The notes beneath the pieces were generated by a model, which had not been told where the DNA came from, searched no databases, and saw nothing but the letters and a program-made list of their open reading frames with translations. 64,000 nt of DNA from Alteromonadaceae bacterium. GTDB lineage: Bacteria > Pseudomonadota > Gammaproteobacteria > Enterobacterales > Alteromonadaceae. The stretch spans positions 124,001 through 188,000 of the forward strand of contig WKFJ01000014.1 in assembly GCA_014872785.1 (NCBI GenBank), written 5' to 3'. The position numbers were made by a program, and so were the translations under genes. This document shows positions 25,779 to 33,828 of this stretch, piece after piece (position 1 is the first letter of the stretch; each line of letters starts with the position of its first letter).

Positions 25779-27686
25779 TTATTGATACTGGAACGCAGGG
25801 TAGCTAAGCATGGTGCCCAGTAAGCGCTGCAGTTTTTCCGAAGCTTCATTAGATTGAATGTTGAAGGATTCACCTTCGGCGATGTTTTCGTTGAGCAGTT
25901 GTGTTGCGATGTCTCGCTCTAGGTCGGTGAGGCGACCGTTTAACGTGAGATCGGCAAGCACACCCACAATAGCATCGGCTGAGCTGTAACCCATCGCCAT
26001 CAGCAATGACTGCAAGTCGACGCTGGCACCGTCTTGACCTTCAAGTGCAAAACGGTTGGCAAAGTTAATGCGTTGCAACAAGGCATTGGAGCTTATCCAT
26101 TCAGGCCCTGTTTCCGCCAAACCTGTTGGTACCGGGAAGGTGAATAGGCTGTAGCCTAAGTCTGCCAAGGTATCGTTAATGTCAGGGTAGTTTGGCGTGG
26201 CATTCACACTGCGAATAGCGGCAAGTACCATTTCAACCGGGGTTTTGATTTTGTTGCCTTGATGTTCCAGCGAAACAAATTCATTGGAGCTGAGAATAAC
26301 CTGCACTACGCTGGCAATATTGCCACCAGAGGCCAGGAACTGGCCTTCACATTGCCCCTGTAAGCCACTAACCGGAATATCAGATACAAACAAGGTAATC
26401 AGCTTGCGACAGATATTACGCGCGGTGCTTGGGTGACTGGCCAGAATATCCAGCGCTTGTTCACCTTCGGCGAGACCAACGCCGTTGATATCAACGCCTA
26501 AGAAGGTTTTGTTATCAAAGTCGTGCTGGGCATCGTTGAAGAAGAAGCTACCATCCTGCTCGTGCCAACCGGTAAATATGCGCGCGAGATTGGCGATGTC
26601 GTCCGCGGTATAGCCGCCGTCAACGCCAAGCGTATGCAGCTCCATAATTTCGCGAGAATAGTTCTCGTTAGGGCGACCAACCACATTTTCTGCATTGTTG
26701 AGGTAGTAAATCATAGCAGGACTCTTTGCACTGACTTCCAATAAGTCTCTGAAGTTACCCAGCGCATGAATTCTGAAGCCTTGGTTCTCCGCTAACTCAT
26801 AGGCAACATTGCGATGCACGTTGTAGTTAGTATTGAAGTGGTTATCCCAAAACCAGGTCATGACCTCGTTTAGCTGTCGCTGGCTGTACAACATGTAGTG
26901 CAGCTGCATTGCGCGTAAGTCGCCTAACTCCATGATATTCATGGCGCTGATTTGCGCCTCTACTTCTGAATCATCAATGCTCGCAGGGGCTAGCTGCTGG
27001 GTCATAAAGGTATTGGCATTTGGCTGATTGATATATAAATCAGGGGTCATGCCAAAGGTAATACGACTTATTAGCTGCTGTTGCTGCGGTACAATAGTTT
27101 GCACCACTAAACGAATGCTAATGTTTTGGGTCTTGTCACTGCTGTCGGTTGCGGTTAGGTCAAGTAAGACCGTTTGGCCGCCGCTGACTTTGCCATTGGT
27201 AACGATAAGCGCCCACTGACCATCTTCTGCCACTGATACGGCTTGATCTTCAATGGTGGTTCCCAAAAGTGGATCGGAAAGGCTTGCACTTACTGTCACT
27301 ACACCTGTGTCATCAAACGCATCACCAATAACCGTGAAACCAGTTTCGTTGACATCGTCGTTGTCGTTATGGGACACGATACTGATAGTCGGTGGCTCCA
27401 TATCTTCAACAACGGTGTAGCTTTGACTGGTTTGTGCACTGTTTAATGCCAGGTCAAACGCAGTCGCGGTAATGATGATAGTTTGGTCTAGCGTGATTGC
27501 CGTGTCCGGCACCGCAAATTGCCACTGACCCGAACTCAGCAGTGTTGCCTCACCTTGGGTGACGCCCTTGATTGGGTCAGAAATGGCAACCTCAATGCGA
27601 GCGATGCTGTTATCGTCGCTGGCACTGCCACCAAGAAGGAAGCCTACGCCATTCACATTTTGTCGGGTTGGGCTGGTGATAAACAC
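25779..27686 (-). CDS. DUF1800 family protein with two N-terminal Ig-like domains
   Basis: 635 residues if begun at the GTG at 27686. Two Ig/Big-like repeats (about 1-90 and 95-190, each with a D-x-T or S-D-N pattern and ending before QTIVPQQQ) precede the DUF1800 domain (about 195-635) with its conserved TWFWDNHFNT-type and REIMELHTLGVDGGYT segments. There is no signal peptide, although the partner DUF1501 is exported. The frame is open upstream to 27749 without a good start codon, and this open stretch overlaps the end of the giant repeat gene in the -1 frame. It is therefore probably the C-terminal part of a larger secreted polypeptide, made by frameshifting or from an intact allele. If separate, GTG would be its only start and no clear ribosome binding site is seen. 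Confidence 0.85.
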   Translation of the reverse strand: MFITSPTRQNVNGVGFLLGGSASDDNSIARIEVAISDPIKGVTQGEATLLSSGQWQFAVPDTAITLDQTIIITATAFDLALNSAQTSQSYTVVEDMEPPTISIVSHNDNDDVNETGFTVIGDAFDDTGVVTVSASLSDPLLGTTIEDQAVSVAEDGQWALIVTNGKVSGGQTVLLDLTATDSSDKTQNISIRLVVQTIVPQQQQLISRITFGMTPDLYINQPNANTFMTQQLAPASIDDSEVEAQISAMNIMELGDLRAMQLHYMLYSQRQLNEVMTWFWDNHFNTNYNVHRNVAYELAENQGFRIHALGNFRDLLEVSAKSPAMIYYLNNAENVVGRPNENYSREIMELHTLGVDGGYTADDIANLARIFTGWHEQDGSFFFNDAQHDFDNKTFLGVDINGVGLAEGEQALDILASHPSTARNICRKLITLFVSDIPVSGLQGQCEGQFLASGGNIASVVQVILSSNEFVSLEHQGNKIKTPVEMVLAAIRSVNATPNYPDINDTLADLGYSLFTFPVPTGLAETGPEWISSNALLQRINFANRFALEGQDGASVDLQSLLMAMGYSSADAIVGVLADLTLNGRLTDLERDIATQLLNENIAEGESFNIQSNEASEKLQRLLGTMLSYPAFQYQ

Positions 27687-27697
27687 TTCAGGGTCGA

Positions 27698-27749
27698 CTA
27701 AATCAAGCTCAGTCTGTTCGCCTTTTTCACTAAGAACTCTATCGCACCT
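27698..27749 (-). other. -1-frame overlap joining the repeat gene and the DUF1800 gene
   Basis: The repeat-protein frame ends at TAG (27698-27700); the DUF1800 frame is open from just after a TGA at 27750-27752. Within this ~50-base window lies GTG-AAA-AAG-GCG (A5 at 27723-27727), a place where a -1 slip or a one-base indel would join the frames. The joined product would read EFLVKK followed by GEQTELDLVDPEVF and the Ig-like domains, about 2,000 residues in all. Confidence 0.7.
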
Positions 27750-30700
27750 TCACCATAAACAATGGGGCCGTAATAGGTTTTGTTCTCACCAAATGGATTT
27801 TTAAGTTTTAAGGCATAGCGTACGTTTTCAACCAAACGGTCTAGCTCAAATAACACCTCACCGTCGGCGTTGGTATTGTAGCGAGCTTCGCGAGTAAGCT
27901 TGTTATCGGCATCCATCCATAGAGCTTCTAAACGTTTACCTACAATAGGTACTCCGGTTTCTTTGTCGATAACCTGTACAGGCACATTACCAAACGGCAA
28001 GTCGATGGTGCCGGTACTGGTGATTTCTGTTGACGCCCAGAAACCGTCCGCCGAAACGGTTCTGATTTCAATGGGGTCTGTTTCGCTTATGGCTTGCAAA
28101 TAGAAGGTGGCTTGACCATTTTCGTCGGTCTCGTCACGAGCTTCGCGGTACCAACTGTCATCTTCACGCTGACGATGAATATCCATGCGGGTGTTTGGCA
28201 TAGGTAAACCGGTACGCGGATGGAATAGGTTAATCACCAACGCTGGCGCACCCACAATAAAGGTGAAATCACTATTGTTGCCAATCATCTCACTGGAGAA
28301 CCATTTGCCGGTAATAGTGTGCTGTGCTTTGAGCACAAACTGTTTACCCTCACTCAGACCGCTTAAAGCGAGTTTGGCAACACCTGAGTCGTCGGTATTT
28401 TTGTTACTCACCCAGCGCAGTTTGTCTTCGTCTACCCGATGCACTGCAATGCGCCAGTCAGTAATAGGCGTTGGTTGTGCTTGGGTGCCATCGAGTAGCG
28501 TAACTAAGACGTCTTCGTTTAAATCACCGAACACTAAGTCGTGACCACCTGTGCCCGAGAATTGTCTGGTGTACTTGTCGTCTTCAACTTCCACTTCAAC
28601 GTCAAACACATCTTGCGCCGAGGCCGTTTCTGGCAATTGCAGCAGCACCGTTCCATTATCAGATAGGTCGCGATTGAAAATGCGTTTGCGCTCAGTTTCA
28701 GTAACGTGATAAATGCGTACTCTTTCGCCGGTAATAATGGGGTTACCCTCAGCGCGACCGTTGCGCAGCGTGATTTGGGTATCACCCATTGGGAATTCAA
28801 TCGCTCCGCTTGTAGTCACCATCATTTCGGCATAAAAGCCGTCTGGCGACCACGCTTGTAGTAGGGCAGGTTGCGATGCGCTGACTTCGGTTAGGTGGAA
28901 AGTGTCCTGACCATTTTCATCGGTATTGCCGCGGTCTTCACGATACCAGCTGCCATCTTCACGTTGGCGTTTTACATCGATTCGGGCGTCAACAATAGCC
29001 GCTTCTGTCACCGGGTTAACCAGCGTTACCACCATAGGCGTAATACCTACGACAAAGTCGAAATCACTGTTATTGGTGATGACGTCACTTTCAAACCACT
29101 TACCTGAAATAGGGTGTTGGGCTTTGAGTACAAACTGTTGTCCTTCACTTAACCCGCGCAGCGCAACTTTGGCTACGCCTGATTCATCGGTATCTTTATT
29201 GCTGATCCAGCGCAGTTTGTCCGGGTCGACGCGGTGCACCGATATTCGCTTATCCACCATAGGAACAGGTTCTGCACCTGTGCCATCGAGCAGCGTTACG
29301 GTAAGGTCTTCACCAATATCGCCAAAGGTAAAATCATGGGAACCGGCACTGGTGAAATCGAGACGGGATTTGTCGCCTTCAATGGTGACTTCAGCATAAT
29401 ACGACTCGCCGTCTTGCAAATCGGGTAAGTCCATTAACACGCTGCCGCTTTCGCCAATGTCGCGATTAAATACGTTTTTGTTTTTATCGGCTCGCGCGTG
29501 ATATACCCGTAAACGTGAGCCGGTCATCAGTGGGCTACCATCGATGCGACCATTTCTCACGGTAATTTGTGTATCGCCGAACGATACATCGTGGCTACCA
29601 GTGCTGGTAAGCGTTGACTTGGCAAAGTAGCCCTCTGGCGTGGTGAGGTGTAATTCAACCAGCTTTTCGTCACTGATTTCAGTCAGGTGAAATGTAACCT
29701 GGCCGTTATCATCCGTTGTTTGTCTTGCCTCGCGATAGCGGCTGCCATCTTCTCGGTAGCGAAGCGCATCAACACGTGTATTGGTCACTGGTGCGCCCGT
29801 GACGGGGTTTTTTAGAGTAACGACAAGCGGCGAAGAACCCACGGTAAAGGTAAAGTTTTCGTTATTGCTGATGGGGCTACTTTGAAACCATTTGCCAGAA
29901 ATAGGATGCTGCGCTTTAAGCACAAACTGCTGACCTTCACTTAGGCCGCGCAGGGCTACTTTAGCAACGCCGGTTTCGTCGGTGTTTTTGTTGCTGATCC
30001 AGCGCAACTTGTCTGGGTCTACCCGATATACGGCAATGCGTTTATCGGTCATTGGTACAGGGTCGGCACCAGTGCCATCGAGTAAGGTAACAATTAAATC
30101 TTCGCCCACATTACCAAAGGTAAAATCGTGTGCGCCGGCACTTGTGAAGTCCTGACGGTACTTATCACCTTCAATAGTGACTTCGGCGTAATAAGACTCG
30201 CCGTTTTGTAAATCGGGTAAATCCATTAGCACACTGCCGCTGGCACCTATGTCTCTGTTAAATACATTCTGGTTTTTATCGGCGCGCGCGTGATATACCC
30301 GCAGGCGCGTGCCTGTCATTAAAGGGCTGCCATCAATACGGCCGTTGCGTACGATAATTTGAGTATCACCAAATACCACATCGTGATTGCCGGTGCTGGT
30401 GAGGCTTGCTTTGGCAAAATAGCCTTCTGGGGTCTTGAGATGCAGCTCAACCGGTTGGCTGTCGCTAATCTCGGTTAGGTGAAAGGTCACCTGACCATTG
30501 TCATCCGTGGTTTGTCTGGCTTCGCGATAACGGCTGCCGTCTTCTCGGTAGCGAAGCGCATCAACACGAGTATTGGTCACTGGTGCACCTGTAACAGGGT
30601 TTTTTAGAGTAACCACAAGCGGCGAGGAACCCACGGTAAAGGTAAAGTTTTCGTTGTTGCTGATGGGGCTACTTTGAAACCATTTGCCAGAAATAGGATG

Positions 30701-31807
30701 CTGCGCTTTAAGCACAAACTGCTGACCTTCAGTTAGGCCGCGCAGAGCAACTTTAGCAACGCCGGTTTCGTCGGTATTTTTGTTGCTGATCCAGCGCAAC
30801 TTATCTGGGTCGACCCGGTGCACGGCAACGCGTTTATCGGTCATTGGTACAGGGGCGGCACCGGTGCCATCAAGTAGGGTGACGATAAGGTCTTCGTTAA
30901 TGTTGCCGAAAGTAAAATCATGGGCACCGGTAGCCGTGAAATCGTGTCGGTACTTGTCACCTTCTATGGTGACCTCGGCATAGTAGGATTCACCGTTTTG
31001 CAGCGCTGGCAAATCGACTAACACACTACCGGTAGCGCCAATATCGCGGTTGAATACGCTTTGGTTTTTATCTGCTCTGGCGTGATACACCCTAAGACGT
31101 GTGCCGGTCATTAATGGGTTGCCATCAATGCGACCATTGCGCACGGTAATTTGCGTATTGCCAAATACCACATTGTGCTCACCAGTACTGGTAAGCGTGG
31201 CCTTGGCAAAATAGCCCTCTGGTGTGCGTAAATGTAATTCAACCGGCGTAGTGTCAGTGATTTCCGTTAAATGAAACGTCACCTGACCATTGTCATCTGT
31301 GGTTTGTCTTGCCTCGCGATAGCGACTACCGTCGTCCCGGTAGCGATGCGCATCCACTCTGGTAGCTGTAACCGGGGCATTGGTGACCGGGTTTAGCAGG
31401 GTGATATTAAGCGGTAGGGTGCCCACTACAAAGGTGAAGGCCTCCGTACTGGTAATTAAATCGCTGGTTATCCACTTACCCGTAATCGGGTGCTGAACTT
31501 TTACCGCGTATTGTGCACCTGAAGTAACGCCCTCAAGTACTGCACTTACATTCCCGTTTGGATTAGATGTCAGGTTGCTCACCCAAGCCAAACGGTCACC
31601 CTCAACAATGTGCAGGCTAACGCGTTTGCCGACTAGCGGATTGTTTTTCCCCGTCGTGCCATCAAGTACCGTAATCGATACGGTTTCCTCTGAAGTTGTC
31701 GTGTCTGTCGCCGAGACCAGGCTCGGAGTAAATAAGGTTAAATAAAACAAGTAGCACCAAAGGTGGTGCAACCAGGGTCTTCGAGTTGCTGTGTGTGTAA
31801 CCAACAT
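27698..31807 (-). CDS. Giant secreted tandem-repeat protein (15 beta-sandwich subdomains)
   Basis: About 1,369 residues. The Met at 31807 is chosen because GGAGG precedes it by 7 bases and a signal peptide follows (basic start, then hydrophobic WCYLFYLTLFTPSLVSA). The rest is five tandem units of about 264 residues, each made of three subdomains of about 88 residues: one starting VTLLDG and containing DKLRWISNK, one with NPVTGAPV...REDGSRYREAR, and one with TQITVRNGRIDG...RVYHARADKN. The subdomains look like Cna-B/carboxypeptidase-regulatory-like beta sandwiches, which bind ligands or act as stalks on cell surfaces. Units 2 and 3 are nearly identical. It ends in the -1-frame overlap with the DUF1800 gene and may be its N-terminal part. 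Confidence 0.85.
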   Translation of the reverse strand: MLVTHTATRRPWLHHLWCYLFYLTLFTPSLVSATDTTTSEETVSITVLDGTTGKNNPLVGKRVSLHIVEGDRLAWVSNLTSNPNGNVSAVLEGVTSGAQYAVKVQHPITGKWITSDLITSTEAFTFVVGTLPLNITLLNPVTNAPVTATRVDAHRYRDDGSRYREARQTTDDNGQVTFHLTEITDTTPVELHLRTPEGYFAKATLTSTGEHNVVFGNTQITVRNGRIDGNPLMTGTRLRVYHARADKNQSVFNRDIGATGSVLVDLPALQNGESYYAEVTIEGDKYRHDFTATGAHDFTFGNINEDLIVTLLDGTGAAPVPMTDKRVAVHRVDPDKLRWISNKNTDETGVAKVALRGLTEGQQFVLKAQHPISGKWFQSSPISNNENFTFTVGSSPLVVTLKNPVTGAPVTNTRVDALRYREDGSRYREARQTTDDNGQVTFHLTEISDSQPVELHLKTPEGYFAKASLTSTGNHDVVFGDTQIIVRNGRIDGSPLMTGTRLRVYHARADKNQNVFNRDIGASGSVLMDLPDLQNGESYYAEVTIEGDKYRQDFTSAGAHDFTFGNVGEDLIVTLLDGTGADPVPMTDKRIAVYRVDPDKLRWISNKNTDETGVAKVALRGLSEGQQFVLKAQHPISGKWFQSSPISNNENFTFTVGSSPLVVTLKNPVTGAPVTNTRVDALRYREDGSRYREARQTTDDNGQVTFHLTEISDEKLVELHLTTPEGYFAKSTLTSTGSHDVSFGDTQITVRNGRIDGSPLMTGSRLRVYHARADKNKNVFNRDIGESGSVLMDLPDLQDGESYYAEVTIEGDKSRLDFTSAGSHDFTFGDIGEDLTVTLLDGTGAEPVPMVDKRISVHRVDPDKLRWISNKDTDESGVAKVALRGLSEGQQFVLKAQHPISGKWFESDVITNNSDFDFVVGITPMVVTLVNPVTEAAIVDARIDVKRQREDGSWYREDRGNTDENGQDTFHLTEVSASQPALLQAWSPDGFYAEMMVTTSGAIEFPMGDTQITLRNGRAEGNPIITGERVRIYHVTETERKRIFNRDLSDNGTVLLQLPETASAQDVFDVEVEVEDDKYTRQFSGTGGHDLVFGDLNEDVLVTLLDGTQAQPTPITDWRIAVHRVDEDKLRWVSNKNTDDSGVAKLALSGLSEGKQFVLKAQHTITGKWFSSEMIGNNSDFTFIVGAPALVINLFHPRTGLPMPNTRMDIHRQREDDSWYREARDETDENGQATFYLQAISETDPIEIRTVSADGFWASTEITSTGTIDLPFGNVPVQVIDKETGVPIVGKRLEALWMDADNKLTREARYNTNADGEVLFELDRLVENVRYALKLKNPFGENKTYYGPIVYGEGAIEFLVKKANRLSLI
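27800..31640 (-). repeat. Five tandem ~792-base coding repeats
   Basis: The CCAGCGCA-type landmark encoding LRW recurs at 28412, 29207, 29999 and 30791, with the diverged copy at about 31583, that is spacing 795, 792, 792 and 792. Stretches of many tens of bases are the same between the copies around 29650-30050 and 30430-30840, making the region prone to recombination and to assembly collapse. Confidence 0.9.
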
Positions 31808-32149
31808 GGTATCGCCTCCAACATTAGCTGCCGATGTGGTTGCCTTGAAGTGTCTCAAGGTGGCTAAAGTGTGAGTCGCAAATGGCCTTTAGGCGAGAAA
31901 TTGTGGGCATGTGCGTCGATACAAAAGTATTCAGAATAAAAACGTATAGCCGCCTATATGGGCGTATTAAATTGGGCGATGTCGGCAAAATATCTTGAAA
32001 ACCTGACCAAATGGTTCATTTCTCAAGCTTATTTAATGTTGCTAATACATAAATATTTTTAATGTGTGGATTTGCAAATGCAATTTGTTGAACTAGTTAG
32101 TGACAACTATAATTTTGCGCTATTCAAAAACACGAGCCGGAAGTGCCGC
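31808..32149. other. Divergent promoter region between the repeat gene and gcvT
   Basis: 342 bases. It must hold the promoters of both the giant repeat gene and the gcv operon. I looked for a glycine riboswitch in the gcvT leader and saw none of its conserved blocks. The stretch from 31925 to 32075 is AT-rich; no clear operator or ORF. Confidence 0.45.
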
Positions 32150-33229
32150 ATGCTTAACAAAACGCCTCTACACGCTAAACATCACGAATCTAACGCGAAA
32201 ATGGTCGACTTTTTCGGCTGGGATATGCCATTGAACTATGGTTCGCAAATTGAAGAGCACCACGCGGTGCGTCAAGACGCGGGTATGTTCGATGTATCTC
32301 ACATGACCATTGTTGATGTAAAAGGCGCGCAGGCGCATGACTACTTACGTTATTTGCTTACCCACGACGTGGCTAAGTTAAAAGTAGAAGGCAAAGCACT
32401 TTACAGCGGTATGCTGAACGAAGACGCAGGTGTGGTAGACGACCTTATCGTTTATTTCTTCTCACCTGAAGACTACCGCGTAGTGGTCAACTCAGCGACT
32501 AAAGAAAAAGACTTAAACCACCTTAACAAGCACGCTGAAGGTTTCGACGTGACTATTACAGAACGTCCTGAACTGGCGATGGTGGCAGTGCAAGGGCCAA
32601 ATGCTAAAGCTAAAGTCGCCGAGATTTTAACTGACGCACAAAAAGCCGCAGTAGAAGGCATGAAAATGTTCTTTGGTCGTCAAGCCGATGACCTATTCAT
32701 TGCCACTACCGGTTACACCGGCGAAGCGGGTTACGAAATTATCGTTCACGAAGACGGCGCAGCCGCGCTTTGGGACAAGCTATTGGCCACTGGCGTTAAA
32801 CCTTGTGGCTTAGGGGCACGCGATACTTTGCGCTTAGAAGCAGGCATGAATTTATATGGCCAAGATATGGACGAGACAATCTCGCCACTGGCAGCAAACA
32901 TGGGCTGGACCATCACCTGGGAACCGGCAGAACGCGACTTCGTAGGGCGCGCAGCATTAACCGCACAAAAAGAGCAGGGCACTGAAAAATTAGTGGGCTT
33001 GGTCATGACCGAAAAAGGAGTGTTACGCGCAGGTCAAAAAGTCAAAGTTGAAGGTGGCGAAGGCATCATCACTTCTGGTACATTCTCTCCGACACTTGGG
33101 CACAGCATCGCAATGGCTCGAGTACCAAAACCGGTCGGTGAAACAGCAGAAGTAGAAATGCGTAAAAAGTGGGTTTCGGTCACAGTAGTGAAGCCTAGTT
33201 TTGTGCGTAACGGCAAATCCGTACTATAA
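32150..33229 (+). CDS. gcvT: Glycine cleavage system T protein (aminomethyltransferase)
   Basis: 359 residues from the ATG at 32150; the open frame extends 28 codons upstream, but the family starts at [20 protein letters not shown], as here. GcvT transfers the methylene group from the aminomethyl-lipoyl H protein to tetrahydrofolate and releases ammonia. Conserved segments: [14 protein letters not shown], the folate-binding [11 protein letters not shown] (about 190-200) and [12 protein letters not shown]. First gene of gcvTHP; CCGGAAG lies before the start. Confidence 0.97.
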   Translation: MLNKTPLHAKHHESNAKMVDFFGWDMPLNYGSQIEEHHAVRQDAGMFDVSHMTIVDVKGAQAHDYLRYLLTHDVAKLKVEGKALYSGMLNEDAGVVDDLIVYFFSPEDYRVVVNSATKEKDLNHLNKHAEGFDVTITERPELAMVAVQGPNAKAKVAEILTDAQKAAVEGMKMFFGRQADDLFIATTGYTGEAGYEIIVHEDGAAALWDKLLATGVKPCGLGARDTLRLEAGMNLYGQDMDETISPLAANMGWTITWEPAERDFVGRAALTAQKEQGTEKLVGLVMTEKGVLRAGQKVKVEGGEGIITSGTFSPTLGHSIAMARVPKPVGETAEVEMRKKWVSVTVVKPSFVRNGKSVL

Positions 33230-33248
33230 ATAAAAAGCGGTAGCACGA

Positions 33249-33280
33249 CGCGGTGCAACCTTAAGAGCACCGCATTATTA
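33249..33280 (+). other. Hairpin between gcvT and gcvH
   Basis: GCGGTGC (33250-33256) pairs with GCACCGC (33267-33273) around a ten-base loop, followed by ATTATTA. It may protect or partly terminate the gcvT message within the operon. Confidence 0.5.
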
Positions 33281-33318
33281 ACGCCCTAACCAAATAATTA
33301 TTTTTTTGAGGAAACAAC

Positions 33319-33708
33319 ATGAGCAACATCCCAGCAGAACTTCGTTATAGCTCGTCACACGAGTGGGTACGTCCAGAGGGCGACGGTACTTTTACTGTGG
33401 GTATTTCAGAGCACGCCCAGGAGCTTTTGGGTGATATGGTTTTCGTAGAATTACCAGATGTTGGTGACAATGTAAGTGCAGGCGACGATGTCGCAGTAGC
33501 CGAATCGGTAAAAGCAGCCTCTGACGTTTACGCGCCTATCGGCGGTGAAGTGGTTGCGGTTAACGAAGATTTGGAAGATTCACCAGAGCTAGTTAACTCA
33601 GACCCATACGGCGACGGTTGGTTGTTCCGCATTAAAGCGGAAGATGCCTCAGAAGTAGATAACCTACTCGACGCTGAAGGTTACGAGCAAAGCATCGACG
33701 AAGAGTAA
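33319..33708 (+). CDS. gcvH: Glycine cleavage system H protein
   Basis: 129 residues, the standard length. The lipoylated lysine is Lys65 in ESVKAAS, the same number as in E. coli. GcvH shuttles the aminomethyl group between P, T and L proteins. TTTGAGG precedes the ATG by seven bases. The L protein is not in this operon and is expected elsewhere (shared dihydrolipoyl dehydrogenase). Confidence 0.98.
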   Translation: MSNIPAELRYSSSHEWVRPEGDGTFTVGISEHAQELLGDMVFVELPDVGDNVSAGDDVAVAESVKAASDVYAPIGGEVVAVNEDLEDSPELVNSDPYGDGWLFRIKAEDASEVDNLLDAEGYEQSIDEE

Positions 33709-33732
33709 TCTTCACCTAAAAAATTAGAAAAG

Positions 33733-33788
33733 GGTCAGTGCCGAATTAAACAAGCTCTAGTTTGAACCTGTTTAATTCGGTACTGGCC
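33733..33788 (+). repeat. Long inverted repeat between gcvH and gcvP
   Basis: A 20-base arm at 33733-33752 (begins GGTCAGTGCCG) pairs with 33769-33788 (ends CGGTACTGGCC) with two G-U type mismatches and a 16-base loop. It is followed by CTTATTTATTC. It could act as a partial terminator, an RNase barrier, or a mobile-repeat remnant. Confidence 0.8.
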
Positions 33789-33828
33789 TTATTTATTCAT
33801 TTACCTCTCTTTTGGAAATCGGATATCA

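Noticed and set aside
27719-27730. Calling the repeat/DUF1800 junction a certain programmed frameshift
   Set aside because: The site lacks the complete X-XXY-YYZ heptamer and no stimulatory pseudoknot was found by eye, so only the frame overlap is claimed.
28185-30983. Several plus-strand ORFs (60-157 residues)
   Set aside because: They lie opposite the repeat gene and recur with its period; Ser/Leu-rich shadow translations.
31860-32149. Possible glycine riboswitch upstream of gcvT
   Set aside because: None of the conserved aptamer blocks could be found in the leader.
33250-33273. Terminator between gcvT and gcvH
   Set aside because: The hairpin is followed by ATTATTA, not a T-run, and the genes are expected to be cotranscribed; recorded only as a hairpin.
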